In this document: piece by piece, positions 49,768 through 58,589 of the stretch
Layout of the letters: each line of letters starts with the position of its first letter
Position numbering within the stretch: the first letter of the stretch is position 1
From: Streptomyces sp. NBC_00223
GTDB taxonomy: Bacteria > Actinomycetota > Actinomycetes > Streptomycetales > Streptomycetaceae
Assembly (NCBI RefSeq): GCF_036199905.1
Contig: NZ_CP108109.1
Coordinates: 992,001-1,056,000 of the forward strand
DNA length: 64,000 nt
Reading direction: 5' to 3'
Notes under the pieces: model-generated
Told to the model about the DNA's origin: nothing
Database searches by the model: none
The model's input: only the letters and a program-made list of their open reading frames with translations
Program-made: the position numbers and the translations under genes

Positions 49768-49994
49768 GCGGCACCTCCCATCTCCGTGCGGCGCCGTTGC
49801 CGCGGGTACAGAGATAGCAGCCGGCACTGACAACGCCCCCGACAAAGCCCACCATTGGTCCCGTGCCGCAGGCTGGGTGACCGAGCAACGCTGTAAAGTA
49901 CGGCGCTCAGGGGGCAGCGACAGGAACCACGATGCGGTGCACGATTTCCGGTCAAGAAAGTGCAAAGCCCTTCTAACGCCGCAGGTCGCGAAGG
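49768..49994 (+). promoter_or_regulatory. CRISPR leader / cas3 promoter region
   Basis: These 227 bp lie between the divergent cas3 start and the first repeat. The array is best conserved at this side and degenerates at the far end, so the leader should be here, reading to the right. The stretch AAGAAAGTGCAAAGCCCTTC (49956-49975), just before the array, is A-rich for this genome. Confidence 0.55.
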
Positions 49995-50816
49995 GTCCTC
50001 CCCGCGCAGGCGGGGGTGAGCCGGGCCTGACCCGCAAATCCCACCGCGAGCAGATGTCCTCCCCGCGCAGGCGGGGGTGAGCCGGTTGGCCGGCTCCACC
50101 GATTGGAGCGCCGCATGTCCTCCCCGCGCAGGCGGGGGTGAGCCGTACACGCCCGGCCCGTGCTCGGGGACGTGGGCGTCCTCCCCGCGCAGGCGGGGGT
50201 GAGCCGGCGTCGTGGCTGTGGAAGATCGCCCTCAAGCCGTCCTCCCCGCGCAGGCGGGGGTGAGCCGCCGCGGCTTGTCCCCAGTCCGACGTACGTTCCG
50301 TCCTCCCCGCGCAGGCGGGGGTGAGCCGGCACCGGTCAGTGTGCGGCTGGCCGCGGCACAGTCCTCCCCGCGCAGGCGGGGGTGAGCCGGGCCTCGAATA
50401 CGTCATCACCCAGCTGCACACGTCCTCCCCGCGCAGGCGGGGGTGAGCCGGGGTGACAGTCGCCCATCAGGGCGACGGCGAGGTCCTCCCCGCGCAGGCG
50501 GGGGTGAGCCGTAGTTCCGGCCGACGAACAGGTACCAGGGCGTGTCCTCCCCGCGCAGGCGGGGGTGAGCCGGCCGTCGCGGCCTACATGGAGGGCACCA
50601 AGCCGTCCTCCCCGCGCAGGCGGGGGTGAGCCGTACTCCCGGTTCGGCCGGACCGACCTCGGCGTGTCCTCCCCGCGCAGGCGGGGGTGTGCCGTTCAGG
50701 CAGTACCAGTCCTCACGCCCGTGGGCGTCCTCCCCGCGCAGGCGGGGGTGAGCCGTAGTCGCCCCCCTTGGGGGACTCGGTGGTGTGGTCCTCCCCTCGT
50801 AGGCGGAATGGTTCGT
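49995..50816 (+). CRISPR. Type I-E-like CRISPR array, 13 spacers
   Basis: Repeats are 29 nt, beginning GTCCTCCCCGCG and ending GGGGGTGAGCCG with an internal stem, as in type I-E arrays. Period is exactly 61 nt (32-nt spacers), with repeat starts at 49995, 50056, 50117 and so on to 50727. There are 13 good repeats (the one at 50666 has GTGTG for GTGAG) plus a degenerate terminal repeat at 50788. Terminal degeneration places the oldest spacers at the right. All spacers look distinct. Cas3 is divergent on the left; no other cas gene is present. Confidence 0.98.
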
Positions 50817-51046
50817 TCAAACGGCCCGCTCATCGTTGGCTGGGGGTACGGCTCGTACAAGCCCATCACCCCCGCCCTCACGAGAACCCAGCCCGGCAGC
50901 CTCAACCAGATTTTCCATGACCCCGATCAGGCCGCCATGAGCCAATGCCTGAAGAGTGGCTCCCGGTTTGGGAGTTTGAACGATCCGGAATACTACGCCG
51001 CCACTTTCGATTGCCTCTCCTGTAGCAATCAGGGGAGGGACTGCGG

Positions 51047-51970
51047 GTGACTGAGTTGAAGCTATTCCGGCAGACCGACGATGGCCACGATGTTGAGCTG
51101 GACGGCTCAACAGTTGCGTTGGAGGTGGGGTTGCAGCGTCGGGTCGAGGCCGGGATGGAGGCGATGCTCGGGATTCGCTTCCTGGCGTCGGAGTACCCGA
51201 CGGGGCCGTGGCACCGGGGCCGGATCGACACCCTGGGCCTGGACGAGAACGGTGCCCCGGTGGTCGTGGAGTACAAGAAAACGGCGGACAGCGGGGTGCT
51301 GTCCCAGGCTTCTTCCTATTTGTCGTGGCTGTGTTCGGCGCGTCATGAGTTCGAGGCGCTGGTGCGGGAGCGGCTCGGCACCGAGGCGGTCGGGGAGATC
51401 GACTGGCGGAATGCGCGGGCGGTGTGTATCGCAGGCGACTTTTCCAAACATGACCGGGTCGCGGTGTACGAGAACCGCAAACGGATCGATCTGGTGCGCT
51501 ACCGGGTCTTCGACGGCGGGCTGCTGAGCCTGATACTGATCGAGTCCTCGCCTGGGTCTGCCGGTCCGGGTCCGGTGAGGCAGCGCAGCCAGCGGGGGCA
51601 GGCGGCGACCGGTGCCGGCGACGGGCTTCGGGCAGTGCCGGACGGTGTTCCTGACGGGCTGCGGGACTTGTACGCGGAGCTGGACGAGGCGTTGACCGCG
51701 TTGGGTGAGGTGAAGGTGGCCCGGCTGCGCCACTACATCGCGTACCGGCGGATGGTGAACCGTGCCTCGGTCCTCTTCCGTCCGTCGCACGGGGTGATCC
51801 TGGCGTACCTCTCCCTCGATCCGGACACGGTCGAACTGGAGGAAGGCTTCACGCGCGACATGCGCGGGATCGGGCACCTCGGGACGGGCGACCTGGAGGT
51901 GCGGATAGCGTCGGCGGCCGACCTGGACAAGGCAGGACCTCTGATCCGGCGGGCGTTCGAGGCGGCCTGA
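51047..51970 (+). CDS. PD-(D/E)XK nuclease-like protein with DUF5655 C-terminus
   Basis: Soluble protein of 307 aa. The N-terminal half has a restriction-endonuclease-like active site: GRIDTLGL (Asp61) and VVVEYKK (Glu75, Lys77), the D-ExK pattern of the PD-(D/E)XK fold. After a Gly/Arg linker (about residues 170-200) the C-terminal part ends with HLGTGDLEVRIASAADLDKA, typical of DUF5655. Start GTG 51047 follows GGGAGGGA. A strong hairpin separates it from the convergent methyltransferase. It may act in restriction-type defence or repair; the substrate is unknown. Confidence 0.75.
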   Translation: MTELKLFRQTDDGHDVELDGSTVALEVGLQRRVEAGMEAMLGIRFLASEYPTGPWHRGRIDTLGLDENGAPVVVEYKKTADSGVLSQASSYLSWLCSARHEFEALVRERLGTEAVGEIDWRNARAVCIAGDFSKHDRVAVYENRKRIDLVRYRVFDGGLLSLILIESSPGSAGPGPVRQRSQRGQAATGAGDGLRAVPDGVPDGLRDLYAELDEALTALGEVKVARLRHYIAYRRMVNRASVLFRPSHGVILAYLSLDPDTVELEEGFTRDMRGIGHLGTGDLEVRIASAADLDKAGPLIRRAFEAA

Positions 51971-51979
51971 CGCGACGGG

Positions 51980-52024
51980 CAAGGGCGGCTGGCGTATCGG
52001 CTCTCCGATCGCCAGCCGCCCTTG
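51980..52024. terminator. Strong bidirectional terminator
   Basis: CAAGGGCGGCTGGCG (51980-51994) pairs perfectly with CGCCAGCCGCCCTTG (52010-52024). Apart from one bulged T, the stem continues inward with ATCGG/CCGAT around a CTCT loop, giving about 20 bp. It lies 9 bp after the nuclease stop and 43 bp before the convergent methyltransferase stop. Confidence 0.9.
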
Positions 52025-52066
52025 GGCGTCTGTGGTCCGCCAGCTCTGGCGGCGCGGTTCTCATGC

Positions 52067-52813
52067 TCATTCCTCCGGTCCGGCCAGGACGAAGTCGTCC
52101 TGGGTCAGTTCGGCCTGGAGCCTGCGCTCGGCGACGGAGGCGTAGTGGTCGGACAGTTCGACGCCGATGAAGTGGCGGCCTTCGCGGAGGGCGGCGACTC
52201 CGGTGGTGCCGCTGCCGGTGAAGGGGTCTAGGACGGTGCCGTCTTCGGGGCAGATGCGGACGAGCTGCCGCATGATCTCGACGGGCTTCTGGGTGATGTG
52301 GACGCGGTCCTTGCGGGGCTGGGAGGCGATGAAGTGGCCGGGCAGGTAGAGGTCCCGGCTGTGGTCGAGGGTGCCCTTGACGCCCCAGGTGATGAACTCG
52401 GACGCCTGCTTGAAGCCGCCCTTCCTCGGCCGGCTCGCGGGCTTGATCCAGGGGATCGTGCCCGACCAGGTCCAGCCGGCCATCTGGAGGGCGTCGCTGG
52501 TGGTGGGTTCCTGACGCCAGTCGGAGAAGACGGCGGCTACCGCGTGCTCGACCGCGGCCCGGTACGCCTCGGTGAGCAGTTCGGTCAGCCAGGAGCGGTA
52601 CGAACGCTGGTCGCGGTTCTCGCCGGGGAAGTTCTGCAGGTCGTGGGCGGATCCGGTGGTGACGTACTTGGCGCGGGCGGTACGGCCGGTGCGGTCCGAG
52701 CTGGTGCGCCCGCCGGAGTTGTACGGCGGGTCGGTGATGACGGCGTGGACGGACTGGTCGGGGAGGGTCTTGAGCACGGTGAGGGCGTCGCCTCGGTGCA
52801 GCGTGTAGGTCAT
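52067..52813 (-). CDS. Site-specific DNA methyltransferase (N6-A or N4-C)
   Basis: Amino-methyltransferase of 248 aa of the beta-class order: motif IV DPPY at residues 28-31, then the target-recognition region, then ITQKPVEIMRQLVRI and the SAM-binding motif DPFTGSGTTGVAAL near residue 205, followed by FIGVELSDHY. It is about the usual length for solitary phage or mobile-element methyltransferases, with no fused nuclease. The start is ATG 52813. It is convergent with the PD-(D/E)XK gene, so the two may form a restriction-modification-like pair, though they are not co-transcribed. Confidence 0.9.
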   Translation of the reverse strand: MTYTLHRGDALTVLKTLPDQSVHAVITDPPYNSGGRTSSDRTGRTARAKYVTTGSAHDLQNFPGENRDQRSYRSWLTELLTEAYRAAVEHAVAAVFSDWRQEPTTSDALQMAGWTWSGTIPWIKPASRPRKGGFKQASEFITWGVKGTLDHSRDLYLPGHFIASQPRKDRVHITQKPVEIMRQLVRICPEDGTVLDPFTGSGTTGVAALREGRHFIGVELSDHYASVAERRLQAELTQDDFVLAGPEE

Positions 52814-52977
52814 GCGCGGGCCTCTCTTCTGGGCGCAACGGTCTCGGCCCCGCTCCGGCGAACGCCAGGGAGACGAGACGCGGAGCAGGGGGTTGCGCGG
52901 GAGGGTAGCCGTGATTCGCGGTCGTACCTAACCGGCCGCGGGGTGCGCGCTGGGTGAGTTCCAGGGCCGTTTGGTGC

Positions 52978-52993
52978 GACCGCGTTTGCGGTC
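52978..52993. promoter_or_regulatory. 16-bp inverted repeat
   Basis: GACCGC-GTTT-GCGGTC is a perfect 6-bp stem with a 4-nt loop in the gap between the methyltransferase and NlpC genes. It could be an operator or part of an origin of transfer. Confidence 0.35.
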
Positions 52994-53240
52994 TACAGTC
53001 CGGGCACGTCATCGGGGCGGAGCACCGCTTCACCTCTGCTGACCTGTGCTGATGCGTGCTGCTCCGTCCAACGACGCTGCCGCTGCGGCGCATTCACCCG
53101 TGCGTACCCGAGTCCTGCGAGGAGCCCCACGTGCACTGGCTGAGATTACGAGCGCGGCCGGCTGCCGCGCATGACCTGAGACCGGCGTCCGGGAGCTACC
53201 AACTCCTGTGATCCGGGCCCGCCCCAGGCGGATTCACACC

Positions 53241-53283
53241 GGCGCGGTGCCGGCGGCTTTGCACGAGAGGCCGGCACCGCGCC
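53241..53283 (+). promoter_or_regulatory. 14-bp stem hairpin before NlpC/P60 gene
   Basis: GGCGCGGTGCCGGC (53241-53254) is perfectly complementary to GCCGGCACCGCGCC (53270-53283), with a 15-nt loop, ending 95 bp before the GTG start. It is strong enough to act as an attenuator or as part of a leader RNA. The c-di-AMP (ydaO) riboswitch, which controls cell-wall hydrolases in actinobacteria, was considered, but I do not recognise its consensus. Confidence 0.5.
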
Positions 53284-53378
53284 TCCTACGAAGACCGAGG
53301 AGCCGCTGCGATGCAGCCTGCCCTGATCCACCCAGACCCCGATCCGATACCGCGCCGCGCCGACCGGCGGTGGCGGCG

Positions 53379-54512
53379 GTGAAGAAGACCGCCGGAGCCG
53401 TGGTCGGCCTGGCCGCCGCCGGTCCGCTGCTGCTGGCCGTTCCGCTGCTCGGCATCACCGCCGGGAGTGCGGCGGCCTCGTGTTCAACCGGTGGTGCACA
53501 GTCCGTGGATACCGCGGCGGTGGCCGCGCAGGTGAAGGCCGTTTTGGACGGTGGCAGCCCCGGCACCGGCACGGTTGCGGGGCTGGACAATCCGGCTGAG
53601 CAGGTGCCCAACGCCAAGACCATCGCCGCCACCGGCCTGGCCATGGGCATTCCCGCCCGCGGGCAGGTCGTTGCTCTGGCGACCGCGCTGCAGGAAAGCG
53701 GCCTGCGCAATCTCACCTACGGCGACCGCGACAGCCTGGGGCTGTTCCAGCAGCGGCCGTCGCAGGGCTGGGGCACCGCGGAGCAGATCCTCGACCCGGT
53801 CCACGCCTCGACCAGGTTCTTCGAGGCGCTGGAGCAGGTCTCCGGGTGGCAGTCGCTGTCGGTCGCCCAGGCGGCCCAGGCGGTGCAGAAGTCAGGTTTT
53901 CCCGACGCGTACGCGAAGTGGGAACCGTTGGCGACCGCCCTGCAGAAGGCCATCGAACCGCTGCTCCCGTCCACCGGCCCTACGTCCTCCCCCACCTCCT
54001 CGGGCACCGACACCACAGTGGGGGGTATCGGGGGCGGCTGTTCGGCGGAGGGGGACGGTACGGACTTCGGGGTCATCCCGCCGGGTTCAGTGCCGGCCGG
54101 GTACACGATCCCGGCCGACGCTCCGGTGAAGGTGCGGACCGCGATCCGCTGGGCGCTCGGCCAACTCGGTACCGACTACCAGTGGGGCGGATCGTGTACC
54201 GACTCCCACGGGCCGGACCCGATGGGCCGCTGCGACTGCTCGTCGCTGATGCAGCAGTCGTACGCAGCTGCCGGGGTCACCCTCTCGCGGACGACGTACA
54301 CGCAAGTGCAGGAGGGCAAGCCCGTCCCGGTCGGTGCCCTTCAGCCCGGTGACCTGCTGTTCACCGAGGGCACGGCTGCCGCTCCTGAGCACGTCGGGAT
54401 GTACATCGGCGCCGGGCTGATCATCAACGCCCCGCACACCGGCGCCGTGGTGGACATCAACACCCTCGCCGAGTGGAAGCCGCAGATCCTCGCGGCCCGC
54501 CGCGTCGTCTGA
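53379..54512 (+). CDS. Secreted NlpC/P60 peptidoglycan hydrolase of conjugation module
   Basis: Exported cell-wall hydrolase of 377 aa that probably opens peptidoglycan for DNA transfer. The N-terminal signal segment begins KKTAGAVVGLAAAGPLLLAV. A lytic-transglycosylase-like helical domain follows (LATALQESGLRNL, DSLGLFQQRPSQGWG), then a Ser/Thr linker, and a C-terminal NlpC/P60 domain with Cys287 (GRCDCSSLMQQ) and His338 (EHVGMYIG). Start GTG 53379 precedes the signal peptide directly; the frame extends upstream to 53208 but that part is not secretory. It is the first gene of a plus-strand operon reaching to 60955. Confidence 0.9.
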   Translation: MKKTAGAVVGLAAAGPLLLAVPLLGITAGSAAASCSTGGAQSVDTAAVAAQVKAVLDGGSPGTGTVAGLDNPAEQVPNAKTIAATGLAMGIPARGQVVALATALQESGLRNLTYGDRDSLGLFQQRPSQGWGTAEQILDPVHASTRFFEALEQVSGWQSLSVAQAAQAVQKSGFPDAYAKWEPLATALQKAIEPLLPSTGPTSSPTSSGTDTTVGGIGGGCSAEGDGTDFGVIPPGSVPAGYTIPADAPVKVRTAIRWALGQLGTDYQWGGSCTDSHGPDPMGRCDCSSLMQQSYAAAGVTLSRTTYTQVQEGKPVPVGALQPGDLLFTEGTAAAPEHVGMYIGAGLIINAPHTGAVVDINTLAEWKPQILAARRVV

Positions 54513-54613
54513 ACAGCTCCCTCCCCTCCCCCTCCCTCCTCTTACTTCCCTTTCCGCGCCACGGCTGCACCCCTGCCTGCTTTGACGTGCCCTGAATCGA
54601 ACTTGGAGTTCAC

Positions 54614-54922
54614 ATGTATCTCGCCGACAAGGTAGTGCGGCTCGCCTACGACCCCGGGATCAAGCCGAACGAAGGCGGGCTGCCGGGCCTGTCCGTGCTC
54701 AAGCAGGTGATGGGCTCGGTCAACCTGTTCGGGATCATCGCGGTGGTCGGGGCGCTGGCGGTCAGCGCCGGAGTGTGGGCCTGGGGCCACCACTCCGGAG
54801 GCCACCAGGCCGAGGCCAACGGCAAGAAGGGCGTCCTCGTCTCCGCGGGCGCGGCTCTCCTGCTGGGTGCCGCCAACGGGATCGTGGCGTTCTTCTCCAC
54901 GCTCGGAACGCAGGTCCACTGA
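54614..54922 (+). CDS. DUF6112-type small membrane protein
   Basis: Protein of 102 aa with two predicted membrane helices (LFGIIAVVGALAVSAGVWAW and GVLVSAGAALLLGAANGIVA). This is the layout of DUF6112 proteins found between the cell-wall hydrolase and TrbL-like genes of Streptomyces conjugation loci, comparable in position and topology to VirB2-like pilins (inference). Ribosome site GGAG. Its stop overlaps the next start (TGATG). Confidence 0.8.
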   Translation: MYLADKVVRLAYDPGIKPNEGGLPGLSVLKQVMGSVNLFGIIAVVGALAVSAGVWAWGHHSGGHQAEANGKKGVLVSAGAALLLGAANGIVAFFSTLGTQVH

Positions 54923-55611
54923 TGCCGTCTACGTCCTCGAACCCCGACGGTGTCTCGCGTATGCGCCGCCGAGCACTGCTCGGCACCGCTGTCCTGGTGG
55001 TGCTCGTCGCCCTCGCGGCCCTTGCCGCCTTCCTGACCCGAGACAGCCGCTCCTCCACCAAACCCCTTGACCGGGCCGCGAGTTCGGCCGCTCCTCTGCC
55101 GCCGTCAGCCACGGTAGAGACCACGCCTCCGCCGCACGGCGTGAACAGCGCGCTGCCGGTCCCGCCGGATACGTACGACCCTGTCGTCTTCGGGAAGGCG
55201 GCGGCCGTCGCCCTGTGGTCGTACGACACCCGCGTGTACTCCCAGCCCGAGCTGGTCTCGGCCCTGCACCGGTGGCTGACCACGGAGGCCAGGTACGCAG
55301 ATGCCGCGTCGGTCGATGCTCTGGTGCCCTCGCCCGTGCTGTGGGGGCGGATGGCCGACAACGCCCAGTTCGCCACCGCCACCGCGTCCGAGGGGCACCT
55401 CCCCACCTCGTTCACCCAGGCCCTGCAAGCCGACCCGGGTGCGATCACGACCGCGTACGTCTACGCCGTGACCGTCACCGGCCGCCAGTCCATCGCCTGG
55501 ACCGGCTCCCCCCGCGGCGGCGCCGAGGCCCGCGCGGTCACCCTCGCCGTCCAGTGCCGCCCCGACCAGCCCTGCGCGCTCATCGGCGTCCTGCCGAACG
55601 TCGCCCCCTGA
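54922..55611 (+). CDS. Membrane-anchored conjugation protein
   Basis: Protein of 229 aa with one N-terminal membrane anchor (ALLGTAVLVVLVALAALAAF near residues 18-37) and an extracytoplasmic domain after a Pro/Ser-rich linker. I do not recognise the globular part (VYSQPELVSALHRWLTTEAR, AVTLAVQCRPDQPCALIGVL), though single-pass proteins of this shape occupy this place in streptomycete transfer operons and may be analogous to VirB8. Translation is coupled to the DUF6112 gene by a 1-nt overlap. Confidence 0.7.
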   Translation: MPSTSSNPDGVSRMRRRALLGTAVLVVLVALAALAAFLTRDSRSSTKPLDRAASSAAPLPPSATVETTPPPHGVNSALPVPPDTYDPVVFGKAAAVALWSYDTRVYSQPELVSALHRWLTTEARYADAASVDALVPSPVLWGRMADNAQFATATASEGHLPTSFTQALQADPGAITTAYVYAVTVTGRQSIAWTGSPRGGAEARAVTLAVQCRPDQPCALIGVLPNVAP

Positions 55612-55639
55612 CCGCCAACCCCTGAAAGGAGGTTCCGCC

Positions 55640-56992
55640 ATGGGAGCCTGCGATCTCCCCCTGATGTCGACGGTGTGCGACACCATCGGCGGCGTCGTCT
55701 CCAGCACCGGCCAGGCCGTCACCGACGGCATCGGCGCCTGGCTGGCGAAGTCCGCCGGCGACCTGGCGGCCAGCGCCGCCGACCTCGCCGCCAGGGCCGT
55801 CAACGAGACCACCGCGATCGACCTCAACGCCCCCTGGTTCCGCGACAACTACGAACTGCTCCTGCCGATCGGGCTGGCGATCACGGTCGGCACCTTCTGC
55901 CTCCAGCTGATGTTCGCCGCCTGGCGGCGCGACGAACGAGCCCTGGCCCAGGCCGCCATCGGCACCATGACCGGCGTCCTGTTCTCCTTCTGCGCCGTCG
56001 CCTTCACCTCGGTTGCCATCACCGTGGTCGACGCCCTGTCCGACGGCCTGTTCCAGGCCGCGAACACCTCCGTGAACGATGCGATCCGCCGCGTGGTCGA
56101 AGTCAACGAGCTGGGGGCGATGTTCGGCCTGGGCTGGGGCGTCCCCTCCCTGGTCGCCCTCGGCATGGCCATCGGAGCGTTCATGTACTGGGGCGTCATG
56201 GTCGCCCGCAAGGTCGGCGTGCTCATCCTGGTCGCGCTCGCGGTCTTCGCCGGATCCGGCGGCGGCTGGGAAGCCGCCAAACGCTGGAGGCGCGGCTGGA
56301 TCGAAGCCACCGCCACCCTCGTGGTCAGCAAACTCCTGATGACCGTCGTGTTCCTGATCGGCGTGTCCGCGATGGGCAAGTCCGACTCCCACGACGGGCT
56401 GTCCGCCCTGTCCGACGCGATGGCGGGCCTGGTCGTCATGGTCCTGGTCCTGCTCTGCCCGTACGCGACGTACAAGTTCGTCCACTGGGCGTCCGACGGC
56501 GGCGGCCACGACGATGTGCACCGCACCGGTATCGCCGGGATGGCGGTCGCCGCGGGCGCGGCCAAGACCGCCGGCAGCCTCGCCATGCAGGCCGGCACCG
56601 GAGCACCCGCCCCCCAGGGACCCAGCCAGGTACCCGGCGCCAACGCCGACGGAGTCGCCTCCGGCATCAACCCCGCCGGAACCCACCTCAGCAAGGAAGG
56701 CATCGACGGCACACCCAGGGCGAGGAACACCTTCCGCTACGGCGAGGACGACAACGCCGCCGGGGACAAGGGGCGCGCTCTCATCCGACGACCGGGCATC
56801 CCCCCGCTGATCACCCGGCCTGCGTCTTCCGGTGGAGGTTCCGCCGGTCAGCCCGAAGGCGCCGCCCCTCCTCCCGGCGCCGCCATATCCGGTGCCGACG
56901 TACCCACGCCGCCACCCGACAGCAACCGGCCGTCCTCCACCGGCCCCCAGGCCAGCGGCGTCCTCCCGCAGCAGCCGCCGCCCGATTCCTGA
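55640..56992 (+). CDS. TrbL/VirB6-like polytopic membrane protein
   Basis: Protein of 450 aa with about six membrane segments between residues 70 and 290 (LLLPIGLAITVGTFCLQLMF; GTMTGVLFSFCAVAFTSVAI; SLVALGMAIGAFMYWGVMVA; VGVLILVALAVFAGSG; LLMTVVFLIGVSA; AGLVVMVLVLLCPYATYKFV) and a long Pro/Gly-rich cytoplasmic tail. The layout fits TrbL/VirB6-like channel proteins of actinobacterial type IV secretion systems. A perfect AAAGGAGG ribosome site precedes ATG 55640. Intact. Confidence 0.82.
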   Translation: MGACDLPLMSTVCDTIGGVVSSTGQAVTDGIGAWLAKSAGDLAASAADLAARAVNETTAIDLNAPWFRDNYELLLPIGLAITVGTFCLQLMFAAWRRDERALAQAAIGTMTGVLFSFCAVAFTSVAITVVDALSDGLFQAANTSVNDAIRRVVEVNELGAMFGLGWGVPSLVALGMAIGAFMYWGVMVARKVGVLILVALAVFAGSGGGWEAAKRWRRGWIEATATLVVSKLLMTVVFLIGVSAMGKSDSHDGLSALSDAMAGLVVMVLVLLCPYATYKFVHWASDGGGHDDVHRTGIAGMAVAAGAAKTAGSLAMQAGTGAPAPQGPSQVPGANADGVASGINPAGTHLSKEGIDGTPRARNTFRYGEDDNAAGDKGRALIRRPGIPPLITRPASSGGGSAGQPEGAAPPPGAAISGADVPTPPPDSNRPSSTGPQASGVLPQQPPPDS

Positions 56993-57082
56993 CCGGCCGA
57001 CCACCCCGGGGCGGGCCGCACTCCACAGCCGGTGGCCCGCCCCGCCCCCGGAACCCCATTACTCTCACCCCCTGGACCTGCC

Positions 57083-58552
57083 ATGTCTGACCGCTCCCAG
57101 CCCACCACCCCCGCGACCGTGAAGTTCCCGCACCGCTCAAAGCGCGGAATCCTCCTCGGCCTGACCGCCCCGCAACTGACCGCCGTCACCCTCACCGGTC
57201 TGCTCCTGCTCGCCGTGATCCTCAGCCGCGGCATTGTCGGCGCCCTCGAACTCATTCCCCTGTGGGCACTCATCGCCCTCGTCGTCTTCGTCCGCTCCCG
57301 AGGCCGGTCGCTGGCCGACTGGACACCGATCGTCGTCCGCTACGCCCTGCGCCGCGTCGAAGGCCAGCTCGTCTGGCTGGCCCGACCGTCCCGGCGCCCG
57401 GTGCGTGAAGGACTGCTTCATCTGCCCGGTACCGCTGCCTCGTTGCGGGTGGTCACCGCCCCTGACCGCCGGTACGGCGCCGTCCACCACCCGGGCACCG
57501 GCACCCTGACCGCCGTCGTCAAGGTCTCCGCCCGCGCTTACGCGCTGCTTGACCCAGGAACCCAGAACACGAACGTGTCCGGGTGGGGGCGCGCCCTGGC
57601 GGCGCTGGCCCGCACCGGGCAGGTCGCCCGCGTCCAGGTCGTCGAGCGCACCGTCCCCGACTCCGGCGACTCGCTGCGCCGCTACTGGGAAGAGCACGGC
57701 AACCCCAACACCCCCCTGGCAGGGGCGCTCTACAGCGAACTCATCGCCAGCGCGGGGCCGGCCGCGGCACCGCACGAGGCGTACGTCGCGATCTCGCTCG
57801 ACGCCAAGGCCGCCCGGCGGCTGATCAACCAGGCCGGCGGCGGCCTGACCGGTGCCTTCTCCGTGCTCGCCCAGCTCACCTCGACGTTCGACCAGGCCGC
57901 GCGTACCGCCGGCCTCAACCCCACCGGCTGGCTCACGGCCGCCGAGATCGCGGCGGTGGTGCGGACCGCGTACGACCCCAAGTCCCTCGCCGCACTGGAC
58001 CGCTGGTCGCCCAACGGCCGCCCCGAGGCCGACCCGGCTGCCGCCGGGCCCGTCGTGGTGGTGGAGAAGGCCGACCACATCGCCACCGACACGGCCTTCC
58101 ACACCACCTACTGGATCGAGAACTGGCCCCGCATCGAGACCAGCGCGGGCTTCTTGCACCAGCTGCTGTTCACCGCCGGGGTCCGCCGCACCCTGTCGCT
58201 GTCCTACGAGCCGAAGGGATTGGACGCCGCGCTGCGCGACGTCCAGCGCAAGAAGGCGTCCGTGATCGCGGACGCCGCCGAGCGGGCCCGGCGCGGCCAG
58301 GTCGACTCCGAGGCCGATTCGATCGAGTACCAGGACATCAAGTCGCGTGAGCGTCAGCTCATCGCCGGGCACGCCGACGTGGCGCTGACCGGCCTGCTGA
58401 CCGTCTCGGCCGATTCCGAGGACGAGCTGCGCTCGGCGTGCGCGGTCGTGGAAACAGCGGCCGTCGGCGCGCAGCTCGACCTGCGGGCCTTGCGCTGGCA
58501 GCAGGCCGAGGCGTTCACCACGGCCGCCATGCCCCTGGCCCTTGCCGCCTGA
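57083..58552 (+). CDS. SCO6880-family conjugation protein
   Basis: Protein of 489 aa of the streptomycete SCO6880 family, encoded between the TrbL-like protein and the VirB4-like ATPase. Two N-terminal membrane segments (QLTAVTLTGLLLLAVIL and GALELIPLWALIALVVFV) resemble a PrgI/VirB3-like module; a large cytoplasmic domain follows (AVVKVSARAYALLDPGTQNT, AYVAISLDAKAARRLINQAG, FLHQLLFTAGVRRTLSLSYE) resembling the N-terminal region of VirB4. So VirB4 function appears to be split over this protein and the ATPase at 59071. ATG 57083 has only a weak GGA upstream. Confidence 0.82.
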   Translation: MSDRSQPTTPATVKFPHRSKRGILLGLTAPQLTAVTLTGLLLLAVILSRGIVGALELIPLWALIALVVFVRSRGRSLADWTPIVVRYALRRVEGQLVWLARPSRRPVREGLLHLPGTAASLRVVTAPDRRYGAVHHPGTGTLTAVVKVSARAYALLDPGTQNTNVSGWGRALAALARTGQVARVQVVERTVPDSGDSLRRYWEEHGNPNTPLAGALYSELIASAGPAAAPHEAYVAISLDAKAARRLINQAGGGLTGAFSVLAQLTSTFDQAARTAGLNPTGWLTAAEIAAVVRTAYDPKSLAALDRWSPNGRPEADPAAAGPVVVVEKADHIATDTAFHTTYWIENWPRIETSAGFLHQLLFTAGVRRTLSLSYEPKGLDAALRDVQRKKASVIADAAERARRGQVDSEADSIEYQDIKSRERQLIAGHADVALTGLLTVSADSEDELRSACAVVETAAVGAQLDLRALRWQQAEAFTTAAMPLALAA

Positions 58553-58589
58553 TGCCGGCCCTGTCCCTTCCCGCTGAAAGAGCACCCCC

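Larger units (their letters stand above)
52814..53378. other. Long non-coding leader of the conjugation module
   Basis: These 565 bp lie between the divergent methyltransferase and NlpC/P60 genes. No ORF with convincing coding character is found. They hold two clear dyads (listed separately), GC-rich direct symmetry and a promoter that I cannot place. A structured 5' leader or an origin of transfer are the options to consider. Confidence 0.5.

Noticed and set aside
46882..50421. 1,179-aa Cas3 starting inside the CRISPR array
   Set aside because: The N-terminal extension is translated repeats and spacers; ATG 49767 with GGAGGT is the proper start.
50565..51050. Protein-coding gene crossing the CRISPR array end
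   Set aside because: Its first half is translated repeats, and the second half has no family resemblance or ribosome site.
53041..53378. c-di-AMP (ydaO) riboswitch before the NlpC/P60 gene
   Set aside because: The expected conserved stretches are not present in order on the plus strand. A GTGAATCC-like string appears only on the opposite strand.
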